A stretch of DNA of 18,966 nucleotides from Natrialbaceae archaeon B1-Br10_E2g27 (GTDB taxonomy: Archaea; Halobacteriota; Halobacteria; Halobacteriales; Natrialbaceae), in assembly GCA_001563885.1 (NCBI GenBank), contig LKMM01000014.1:1-18966 (forward strand), written 5' to 3'. Below the pieces are notes generated by a model. That model saw nothing but the letters and a program-made list of their open reading frames with translations. It was not told the origin of the DNA and ran no database searches. Within the stretch, counting starts at the first letter, position 1. Every line of letters begins with the position of its first letter. The position numbers and the translations under genes are program-made. Positions 6,987 through 14,071 of the stretch are shown one piece after another.

Positions 6987-7598
6987 TTAGCTGTCGGCGA
7001 ATAGGCCATCGACGGCGACGTCGATCAGGAACTCTTTGACTGCCTCGTATCCCGACCGTTCTCCCGTTTCCGAGCCCACATTCTTGCTCCGGCTGACGAA
7101 GACGAGCGTCCGGAGGAGTCCGTCGACGAGTTCGGGATCGTCCGATCGAAACGACGGATCCTCAACCCACTCGTCGATATATGTTAGCCGGGTTCCGTGA
7201 ATCTGCTCGAGTAGCTCCGCTCGCTGGGACTCTGAGAGCCGGGTCTGCAGTGAACGAAGTTCACCCTCGACGATCAGCCGATAAAGCAACGGACTGGATT
7301 CGATCTCGTCGAACAGCGTTCGAAGCGCACACTCGAGTTGGGTTCGTGGCGGCTCCTCATTTGGGATAGCTGTCTCGATCGTCTCGTGAAACTGCTGGTG
7401 TTCTCGCAACAGTACCTCGACGTAGAGTGCTTCTTTCGAGTCGAAAAATTGGTAGAACGTGCTGGTCCCGATCTCGACCTCGGCGGTGATATCTTTGATT
7501 CGCGTCCGCTCGAGTCCGAACTGCGCGAAGAGGGTTTGCCCGGATTCGATGAGGTGTTCTCTGATACGATCGCGCTCCTCGTCGCTAAATCCCCTCAT
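6987..7598 (-). CDS. TetR-family transcriptional regulator
   Basis: This 203-residue DNA-binding protein has the typical TetR start: helix 1 (EERDRIREHLIESGQTLFAQFG, about 7-28) and then the helix-turn-helix RTRIKDITAEVEIGTSTFYQFF at 31-52, followed by DSKEALY. Residues 65-203 form the variable all-helical domain that would bind a ligand and dimerise. It is transcribed away from the exporter operon. A 37-bp palindrome 131 bp upstream of its ATG is a likely binding site, so repression of the operon relieved by an exported compound is the natural model; this is inference. The ATG at 7598 is supported by a TATA box at 7629-7636. Confidence 0.92.
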   Translation of the reverse strand: MRGFSDEERDRIREHLIESGQTLFAQFGLERTRIKDITAEVEIGTSTFYQFFDSKEALYVEVLLREHQQFHETIETAIPNEEPPRTQLECALRTLFDEIESSPLLYRLIVEGELRSLQTRLSESQRAELLEQIHGTRLTYIDEWVEDPSFRSDDPELVDGLLRTLVFVSRSKNVGSETGERSGYEAVKEFLIDVAVDGLFADS

Positions 7599-7627
7599 TC
7601 TCTCGTCTGAGTGCTCGGCCGTAACGC

Positions 7628-7637
7628 GTATTTATCG
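7628..7637 (-). promoter_or_regulatory. TATA box of the TetR-family gene
   Basis: Read on the minus strand, CGATAAATAC lies 30-39 bp before the ATG at 7598. Confidence 0.55.
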
Positions 7638-7728
7638 TTCGGATCGGCACGGAGCTGATCGTCGCTCGAGTGATGTCGGTCGGGAGTCGCCGATTCGAGC
7701 GATCCGTTTGGGTCCATGCAAAATTGAT

Positions 7729-7765
7729 GAATTCAGAAATCAAAACGTTTTTGATTTTTAGATTC
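7729..7765 (+). promoter_or_regulatory. Imperfect 37-bp palindrome: probable TetR operator at the operon promoter
   Basis: The core 7737-7757 reads AAATCAAAA-CG-TTTTTGATTT, symmetric apart from one extra T. The outer arms GAATTCAGA (7729-7737) and TTTAGATTC (7757-7765) are partly symmetric (GAAT/ATTC). It is the most A/T-rich stretch of the TetR/operon divergent region and also contains the best TATA-like sequence for the operon (TTTTTGATTTTTAG). A repressor bound here would block transcription toward 7857. Assignment to the neighbouring TetR protein is inference. Confidence 0.6.
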
Positions 7766-7856
7766 GACTCACGTGTATGGAGAGCTTACGGAGCGGACAA
7801 TCACTGATTACTGGTGGACGCCTTCGACCACCAGTAGACGAGTGGGTGGCTACCGG

Positions 7857-9557
7857 ATGAACTGGCGAGCCGTCGCGGTCGTCGCGTTCGTCGTGGTACT
7901 CGTTACAGGCGGCGTCGCCGTCGGGGCTGTCGTAGCTGACGACGACGGACAGGATGATGAACTCGAAACGGGGATCGATGGTGATGCAAAAGAGCCGGGT
8001 AGCGACGAACGTGAGGCAGCGGCTGGTGGGGCTAGCGCTGCCCAACAAGGTGGACCCGAGTTCGTCCGTGGTTCGCCTGACCTCGAGGTTCACGTCCCTG
8101 ATCCAACTGTGACCCCGGGTGAGACACAAGAGGTCCAGTTGTTGATCTCGAACGCCGGCGACCAAAGTATCGGTCCCGCATCGTCCCGCGATATCGTCAC
8201 CTCGGCTCGAGCCGTGACGGTCGAAGCCGACGCCGACCGCACGCCGCTGACCGTCGAGTCCGGATCGACAGCGATCGGGACCGTTACCGACGCTCAGCCG
8301 GGCGAAGCGCCGATTGCGATTAGCGTCCCCGACGACGTCGAAGCTGGCACGTACTCGGTTGATGTGGATATCTCGTATTCGTACACTCGCCAGCAATCGA
8401 GCGGCGGCACGACACAGGACCAGAGTCGGACCATGTCGACTACGTTCGACGTTGAAGTTGACGACGACGCCCGTTTTTCGGTCGTCGACGTCGACACTGA
8501 CACCCAGATCGGCGATACGGGAACGATGGAGATCGAACTCGAGAACATCGGTGAGGAGCGAGCGGACAACGTAAACGTGGCGTTCGAATCGATGGGTGCT
8601 GGACTTACGTTCGGTGAAAGCCCACAGGACGCCTCCGGACTCGAGTCACTCGAGCCAGGCGAGACAGCGAACGTCACCTACGATATTGCCGTTGCCGACG
8701 ACACCTCTGTCAGATACTATCCCCTCGAGGGAAGCGTCCAGTTTGAAACCCCCGACGGCCTCGATCGGGTTGATGAGGGCATCTCGACGAGCGTGCGACC
8801 GCTGCCCGAACAGCGATTTAGCGTTACGGACGTCCACAGCGATCTCTACGTGGGCGAAGATGGGGATCTCGAGGGTGTCATCACCAACGAAGGGCCCGAG
8901 GTTCGAAACGCCGTCGTCCGGATTACCGACGAGTCGCCAAACGTCGTTCCGATCGAAGAGAGCGTCGCCGTTGGCGATCTCGACAGCGGTGAGTCTGCAC
9001 GCTTTAGCCTGCCGGTCGATATCAGTGGCGAAGCCGAAGCGGTCGACCGTGAGATCGACCTCGCCGTCCAGTACCGCAATGAGGATTTACAACAGCGGCT
9101 GTTCGAAGACACAGCGGCGATCGTTGATGTCAACGAACAGCGCGATCAGTTCCTCCTCGACGTGCAAGATCGCCAGATTTCCGCCGGCGAGGACAAACTC
9201 GTCGACGTCGAGGTGACGAACAACCTAGACCAGACTGTCACGGACGTCGAAGCCAGGTTGTTCGCCAGCGACCCACTCGATAGCGACGACGACGAAGGGT
9301 TCGTCGAGGAACTCGAGCCCGGCGAGACGGTGACGATGACCTTCGATCTCGAGGCAGAGAGTGGTACGACACCGTCGACACGCCCGATCTCGTTCGACTT
9401 CCGGTATGACGACGAGCGTGGTAATAGCCAACTGTCCGATACCACTCGAGTCGCGATCGAGGTCACCGAAAGTGAAGGTGGGATACCGTGGCTGATCGTT
9501 GGGACGATCGTGTTGACCGGCCTCGGAGCGGGGGCCTACGCCTACCAGAGGCGATAG
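7857..9557 (+). CDS. Exported Ig-like repeat protein (COG1361, S-layer-like), partner of the RND transporter
   Basis: The 566-residue protein (start MNWRAVAVV) has an N-terminal signal sequence or anchor (about 5-25), an acidic linker, then four beta-sandwich repeats of the CARDB/COG1361 kind at about 75-200, 206-315, 320-422 and 430-538. Each repeat follows a pattern like LEVHVPDPTVTPGETQEVQLLISNAG, with E(P)GE turns. A C-terminal membrane helix lies at about 543-562, ending in YQRR. It is thus an extracellular protein anchored at its C-terminus. The frame also offers ATG at 7773, but the added 28 residues spoil the signal sequence and a GGTGG ribosome-binding site sits 7 bp before 7857. Its stop directly abuts the transporter start, so the two are translationally coupled. 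It may act as an extracellular adaptor for the pump; this is inference. Confidence 0.85.
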   Translation: MNWRAVAVVAFVVVLVTGGVAVGAVVADDDGQDDELETGIDGDAKEPGSDEREAAAGGASAAQQGGPEFVRGSPDLEVHVPDPTVTPGETQEVQLLISNAGDQSIGPASSRDIVTSARAVTVEADADRTPLTVESGSTAIGTVTDAQPGEAPIAISVPDDVEAGTYSVDVDISYSYTRQQSSGGTTQDQSRTMSTTFDVEVDDDARFSVVDVDTDTQIGDTGTMEIELENIGEERADNVNVAFESMGAGLTFGESPQDASGLESLEPGETANVTYDIAVADDTSVRYYPLEGSVQFETPDGLDRVDEGISTSVRPLPEQRFSVTDVHSDLYVGEDGDLEGVITNEGPEVRNAVVRITDESPNVVPIEESVAVGDLDSGESARFSLPVDISGEAEAVDREIDLAVQYRNEDLQQRLFEDTAAIVDVNEQRDQFLLDVQDRQISAGEDKLVDVEVTNNLDQTVTDVEARLFASDPLDSDDDEGFVEELEPGETVTMTFDLEAESGTTPSTRPISFDFRYDDERGNSQLSDTTRVAIEVTESEGGIPWLIVGTIVLTGLGAGAYAYQRR

Positions 9558-12056
9558 ATGACTGCTGGTGAGCGGATCGAGGCGGCGACCGACCGGCTCA
9601 GCGAGCTAATCGTCTCCCAGCCGAAGACGGTCATCGTTGTCTTTCTCCTCTTGACTGTCGTCTTCGCCGGCGGCATGACGGCGGTCACGACTGAATCCGA
9701 TCCCGAAGAGGGGTTTACCACTGACCTCCCCGAACAGGAGGCGTTCGATACGATCAACGAGGAGTTCGAAGATCCGTTCGCCGCGGACGAAGAGAGTACA
9801 CAACTCGTTCATACGGGTCCCGACGTTCTGACCCGTGGGGAGTTGCTGAGCGTCTTACGGACAATTGAGGAAATCGACGATCGACCTGAGTTGCGAAAGG
9901 AATCTGCAAACGGCCCCGCGACGATCGTTGCTCAGACCATCGATCCGGAGGCCCAGACGCCAGCCGAACAGCGACGCGCAGTCGAAGGGGCAACGAATTC
10001 AGAGGTTCGCCAGGCCGTTCAGACTGCAGCGGACGATCCCAGATTTGACGCACTCGTCGGAAACGATTTTAATCGAAACGAAGCCTCCGCAGGTGCGTCG
10101 ATTACGATCGTTACCCACGAGGTCCCACCGGAGTTCGGTAGCGATGATCTCGCCGACCTCCAGACGACCATCGTCACGATTGCCAACGGCGAGTCCGGGG
10201 ACCTCCAGGCGTTCGGCGGTGGCGTGCTCACCGACGAGTTCGAAAATATTATCGGCGACTCGCTGGCGATCGTCATGCCGATCGTTGTCTTCCTACTGCT
10301 TGCGTTTTTGATCGCCGCCTACCGCGACCCGATCGACCTCGCACTCGGGCTGTTCGCGCTCGTGATGACACTCATCTGGACGTTCGGCTTTCTCGGCTTT
10401 TCCGGCCTCCCGTTCGATCAGAACCAGATTTCAGTTCCCGTCTTGTTACTGGCCGTCGGTGTCGACTTCGGTATCCACATCATCAACCGATACCGCGAAG
10501 AGACCGTCCAGGGCTTCGACCCCATCGAGGCCATGCGAACTGCGAGTGGCCAGTTGATGATCGCCTTCATTATCGTCACCGTCACCACCGTCTTCGGCTT
10601 CGGGGCGAACGTCATCTCCGACCTCGAGCCGATTCGAAATCTCGGGATCGTCTCGGCTGTGGGTATCGTCTTTACGTTCCTGATCTTCGGACTCTTTTTG
10701 CCCGCCGCCAAAATCGAGGTCGACCGCCTGCGCGACCGATACGGCGTCCCCGAGTTCAACTCGACGCCAATTGCCTCCGAGGAGTCCTCGCTCGGGCGCA
10801 TGCTCTCGTTTTCTGCGGTTGTCAGTCAGCGTGCACCGGCCGTCTTCGTCATCGTCTTGCTCATCGTCGGCGGCGGGATGGGAGCCTACGGAGCCGGCGT
10901 CGACACCTCCTTCGACGAGGAGGACTTCCTCCCACCAGAAGAGGAAGCCTGGTACGTCCAATACATCCCAGAACCGTTCGCCCCCGGAGAGTACACCGTC
11001 ACCGAGACGATCAACACCCTCGAGGATCGCTTCGATCAAGATCAAGATGGCGAGATCATCATCTTTGTCGAGGGTCCCTTCGAGGAAGACCACGCACTCG
11101 AAGCGCTCGAAAGCCCGAACAGCGATCCGACGAGTAGCCTTGCGGTCGGGCCTGGCGGTGAAGCTGAGACAGAAAGTATTCTGACGGTCATCGATTCCTA
11201 CGCCGAAGAGGACCCGGAGTTCGCCGAACTGGTCGAACGAAACGACCGCAGCGGAAACGGGGTCCCCGACCGGAATCTCGATTTGATTTACGACGAACTG
11301 TTCGCTTCACCGGCCAGTTCACAGGCCGAACAGTATCTCACTGATGACCGCCGTGGCACACAGGTCGTCTACTCGATCGAGGCTGACGCTTCCCAGGAAG
11401 ACGCCGCCGCCGACGGTGCAGAATTCGCTGAAGAGTTCCGATACACCGCCACCGCGACCGGCGGCCTCGTCATCTTCGACGTCATCAGCCAACTCATCTT
11501 TAGCTCGGCGATTCAGGGGCTTGCGCTGGCGCTTGCGCTCACCGGCGTCTTCCTCGTTATTTCCTATGGGATCCTCGAGGGCAAGCCCCTCTTGGGCGTC
11601 GTAAATGTGTTCCCAATTCTGGTCGCCGTTGCCTGTCTCATCGGGACGATGCGGTATCTCGGGATGCCGTTAAACGCACTGACGGCGACCATCCTCTCGA
11701 TTTCGATCGGGATTGGAATTGCCTACTCCGTTCACATCACTGCACGCTTTGTCGACGAGTTCGACGAGGAAACGGATGTCCTCACTGCACTCACCACGAC
11801 CCTGTCTGGCACCGGCGGCGCACTGGCCGGCAGTATGCTCACCACCTCGCTTGGTACGGGGGCACTCGCCTTTGCAATTACGCCCGTGCTCGGTGATTTC
11901 GGCCTGTTGATGGCACTCAGTGTCTTGTATTCCTTTGTCGCCTCAATCGTGGCGCTGCCGCCAGCGCTCTTTCTCTGGGACCGACTCAGAGAATCGGGCG
12001 GGCTTTACGAGCGATTGACGACCGTTACTGGTAGAAGTAGCCAGCCGAAGAGATAA
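9558..12056 (+). CDS. RND/MMPL-family membrane transporter
   Basis: This 832-residue pump has the duplicated RND plan: helix 1 at about 24-42, outer loop 1 at 44-230, helices 2-6 at 235-385, helix 7 at 428-446, outer loop 2 at 447-645, helices 8-12 at 648-808. The paired motifs GVDFGIHI (301-308, helix 4) and GIGIAYSVHI (718-727, helix 10) mark the MMPL/SSD-type transport core; D303 is the expected proton-path acid in the first half. Outer loop 2 carries two calcium-loop-like stretches (DQDQDGE at 493-499; NDRSGNGVPDRNLD at 562-575). The start ATG follows the preceding stop codon directly, with AGAGG six bases upstream. Substrate is unknown; lipids, hydrophobic compounds or drugs are usual for the family. 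The C-terminus overlaps PAN by 32 bp on the other strand. Confidence 0.92.
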   Translation: MTAGERIEAATDRLSELIVSQPKTVIVVFLLLTVVFAGGMTAVTTESDPEEGFTTDLPEQEAFDTINEEFEDPFAADEESTQLVHTGPDVLTRGELLSVLRTIEEIDDRPELRKESANGPATIVAQTIDPEAQTPAEQRRAVEGATNSEVRQAVQTAADDPRFDALVGNDFNRNEASAGASITIVTHEVPPEFGSDDLADLQTTIVTIANGESGDLQAFGGGVLTDEFENIIGDSLAIVMPIVVFLLLAFLIAAYRDPIDLALGLFALVMTLIWTFGFLGFSGLPFDQNQISVPVLLLAVGVDFGIHIINRYREETVQGFDPIEAMRTASGQLMIAFIIVTVTTVFGFGANVISDLEPIRNLGIVSAVGIVFTFLIFGLFLPAAKIEVDRLRDRYGVPEFNSTPIASEESSLGRMLSFSAVVSQRAPAVFVIVLLIVGGGMGAYGAGVDTSFDEEDFLPPEEEAWYVQYIPEPFAPGEYTVTETINTLEDRFDQDQDGEIIIFVEGPFEEDHALEALESPNSDPTSSLAVGPGGEAETESILTVIDSYAEEDPEFAELVERNDRSGNGVPDRNLDLIYDELFASPASSQAEQYLTDDRRGTQVVYSIEADASQEDAAADGAEFAEEFRYTATATGGLVIFDVISQLIFSSAIQGLALALALTGVFLVISYGILEGKPLLGVVNVFPILVAVACLIGTMRYLGMPLNALTATILSISIGIGIAYSVHITARFVDEFDEETDVLTALTTTLSGTGGALAGSMLTTSLGTGALAFAITPVLGDFGLLMALSVLYSFVASIVALPPALFLWDRLRESGGLYERLTTVTGRSSQPKR

Positions 12057-13257
12057 CCTCACTCGAGTCGTCACGTTCGATCTTCTCGATCGCCTCGAGG
12101 AAGTCCGCTTGGCGAACCGAGGTGCGCCCATCACGGATCGCGAACATGCCAGCTTCAGTCGCCAGACTCTCGATTTCTGCGCCGGAGTAACCTTCGGTAT
12201 CCGCCGCCAGCGAGGCGAACTCGACTTCCTCGTCGACGGTCATCTCGCGGGTGTGGATCTCGAGGATGCGTTTGCGACCCTCCTGGTCGGGTTCAGGAAC
12301 TTCGATGAGCCGATCGAACCGCCCCGGCCGGAGGATTGCACGATCGAGCATGTCGAAACGGTTGGTCGCGGCGATGATCCGAACCTCGCCGCGGGCTTCG
12401 AAACCGTCCATCTCCGAGAGTAGTTGCATCATCGTCCGCTGGACCTCGGCGTCACCCGATGTCTTCGATTCGGTTCGGGTGGTCGCGATGGCATCGATTT
12501 CGTCGATGAAGATGATAGCGGGTTCGCGTTCGCGGGCCATCTCGAACAGATCTCGGACGAGTCGCGAGCCTTCGCCGATAAACTTGCGAACGAGTTCGGA
12601 GCCAGCCATCTTGATGAAGGTGGCATCGGTCTCGTTGGCGACGGCTTTCGCGAGCATCGTCTTGCCCGTCCCCGGCGGACCATAGAGCAAGACACCACTT
12701 GGGGGGTCGATACCGACCTGCTCGAACAGTTCGGGTTCGGTAAGCGGCTGTTCGACTGCCTCCCGGACCTCCTCGAGTTGCTGGTCGATGCCACCGATGT
12801 CGTCGTAGGTGACTTCGGGGCGTTCGGTAATCTCCATCGACTGTGCTCGAGCGTCGGTTTCGGCGCTGAGGATTCGTTGAATTGCAAACGAGTCGTTGAC
12901 CGCGACCCGGTCGCCGGCCTCGACGCGGTCGGCCACCCGCGGTGAGAGTTCGGTCAACACCTCCTGGTTGTTCCCGTGTTGTTTAACCACGACCTCACCG
13001 TCGTCCATGAGATCTTCGACCGTCGCAATGTACAGTGACGAACTTTTGAGCGCCTCGTTTTCGCGTTCGACACGATCGACTCGTTTTCGCAGCCGCTGTC
13101 GGCGCTCGTCGGCTACCTCGAGTTGGTCTATCAACTGATCGTTGACGTCGACGAGGTCGAGAAAGTGCCTCCGGAGCGCCTCGAGCCGCTCGTCGGCCGG
13201 GAGATCGGGATCGATATCGCGATGTGGTCGGTCTGGCAGAGAGGGGCTTCGAGACAT
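12025..13257 (-). CDS. pan: Proteasome-activating nucleotidase (PAN)
   Basis: This AAA+ ATPase forms a hexameric ring that unfolds proteins and feeds them into the 20S proteasome. The 410-residue protein has an N-terminal coiled coil (about 22-72), an OB-fold domain (about 74-140) and the AAA domain, with Walker A GPPGTGKT (193-200), pore loop KFIG (225-228), Walker B IIFIDEID (248-255), AATNR (296-300) and arginine fingers in RPGRFDR (310-316). The last residues FYQ form the HbYX motif that docks into the proteasome and opens its gate. An in-frame ATG at 13287 lies within the probable TATA box, so the start at 13257 (MSRSPSLPDR) is preferred. Haloarchaea usually have two PAN paralogues; which one this is cannot be decided. 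It ends inside the transporter gene (32-bp overlap). Confidence 0.95.
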   Translation of the reverse strand: MSRSPSLPDRPHRDIDPDLPADERLEALRRHFLDLVDVNDQLIDQLEVADERRQRLRKRVDRVERENEALKSSSLYIATVEDLMDDGEVVVKQHGNNQEVLTELSPRVADRVEAGDRVAVNDSFAIQRILSAETDARAQSMEITERPEVTYDDIGGIDQQLEEVREAVEQPLTEPELFEQVGIDPPSGVLLYGPPGTGKTMLAKAVANETDATFIKMAGSELVRKFIGEGSRLVRDLFEMAREREPAIIFIDEIDAIATTRTESKTSGDAEVQRTMMQLLSEMDGFEARGEVRIIAATNRFDMLDRAILRPGRFDRLIEVPEPDQEGRKRILEIHTREMTVDEEVEFASLAADTEGYSGAEIESLATEAGMFAIRDGRTSVRQADFLEAIEKIERDDSSEVISSAGYFYQ

Positions 13258-13281
13258 CCTGATGTACACCGATAAGTCCCC

Positions 13282-13290
13282 GATCATAAA
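13282..13290 (-). promoter_or_regulatory. TATA box of the PAN gene
   Basis: Read on the minus strand, TTTATGATC lies 25-33 bp before the ATG at 13257. It contains the upstream in-frame ATG (13285-13287), which argues against that codon as a start. Confidence 0.55.
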
Positions 13291-13400
13291 TGTGCCTTTG
13301 GGTCGCGGTGGGTTTTCCCAGTCCCAACCCGTGAGTCAACTGCTCGTCGGAATCGAGTAGGGACTCAGTTCTGCGTGTTTGGTAACCGATTGTTCGATCT

Positions 13401-13409
13401 GTTTAAAAG
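13401..13409 (+). promoter_or_regulatory. TATA box upstream of 13449
   Basis: GTTTAAAAG is a good haloarchaeal TATA box. Transcription would begin near 13430-13435 and run through the small ORF at 13449 and the gene at 13631. Confidence 0.5.
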
Positions 13410-13448
13410 AACCAAAGCAATCTTGGCTGCTCTTGCCAATATATCTCT

Positions 13449-13661
13449 ATGACAGGTGACGACAAGGATTCATCCTCGGAATTCGACGATATTGGAACCG
13501 ATATCTCACTCGAGTGGGCACGCCCACAATCCCCACAAGCGAACCTCGAGAAAGTCGGTTGGTTTTCCCTCGGCTCTGCTTCGAAAACCGTACCAGTAGC
13601 GACAACTACGCCGGCGACCGAGTGTCGATTGTGTTCACGCGTCGGCAACTGCTTGGGATGA
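13449..13661 (+). CDS. Small acidic ORF of 70 residues, unknown
   Basis: The family is not recognised. It begins MTGDDKDSSSEFDDIGTDIS, a haloarchaea-like acidic start, and ends with ECRLCSRVGNCLG, which holds three cysteines including one CxxC. It is the first ATG after the TATA box at 13401-13409, with a predicted leader of about 15 bases. Its last 31 bases overlap the GTG start of the next gene in another frame. The overlap would allow translational coupling, but could also mean that only one of the two frames is real, or that a frameshift split a longer gene. Its codon use is lower in GC at third positions than neighbouring genes. Confidence 0.4.
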   Translation: MTGDDKDSSSEFDDIGTDISLEWARPQSPQANLEKVGWFSLGSASKTVPVATTTPATECRLCSRVGNCLG

Positions 13662-14071
13662 CCGTCACGGGAGTGGGCACGGCTGGGCTCGTCTACGGCG
13701 CTAATCGTTCGCTCTTGAGAGGAGTCGTCTACGAAAAGTGGATACGGGGGTACGGCGGAGCCGACGGCCCCGAGGTCGTCCATGCGGTGGTCAGAGACAG
13801 CCTCGAGACGCCGTATGTCGTCGAGTCAAGCGACGACCTCGAGCTGTTCGAGACCGATCATCTACCCGTGGTCTCCGATGACGCCCACGCTCGCCTGCTC
13901 GAGCGCTTTGAGTCCGTCGAGTACGGGATCGATGTCTGTTCCGACGATGGGCCTCGCGACTGTCGTGGCGGCCCGATCGACAGGGACGGCTTCAATGCCG
14001 TCCAGGTCGCAGACGAGGCGACCGTCGCACAGGTCCGCGACCGAGTCCGCCTCCTTGATACTCCCGGCTGA
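13631..14071 (+). CDS. Small twin-arginine-like membrane or exported protein, unknown
   Basis: The family is not recognised. With a GTG start at 13631 the protein is 146 residues and opens FTRRQLLGMTVTGVGTAGLVYG, a short twin-arginine motif (TRRQLLG) before a hydrophobic segment (about 9-24), as in Tat signals or N-anchored haloarchaeal proteins. The frame is open back to 13514 and another GTG lies at 13622, so the exact start is uncertain. The soluble part (about 30-146) is acidic and has a single close Cys pair (Cys102 and Cys109 in DVCSDDGPRDCRGG) that could form a disulfide. It ends with VADEATVAQVRDRVRLLDTPG. The stop codon abuts the stop of pepF on the other strand with no spacer. Confidence 0.6.
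   Translation: MFTRRQLLGMTVTGVGTAGLVYGANRSLLRGVVYEKWIRGYGGADGPEVVHAVVRDSLETPYVVESSDDLELFETDHLPVVSDDAHARLLERFESVEYGIDVCSDDGPRDCRGGPIDRDGFNAVQVADEATVAQVRDRVRLLDTPG

Noticed and set aside
7773..7856. Upstream ATG adding 28 residues to the Ig-repeat protein
   Set aside because: It would bury the signal sequence, and it lies too close to the palindromic promoter region; the GGTGG site supports 7857.
13258..13287. Upstream ATG for PAN
   Set aside because: The codon is inside the probable TATA box, and the family N-terminus begins MSRSPSLPDR.
13403..13783. Minus-strand 126-residue frame with several Cys
   Set aside because: No promoter or recognisable motif; it is antisense to two more plausible plus-strand frames.
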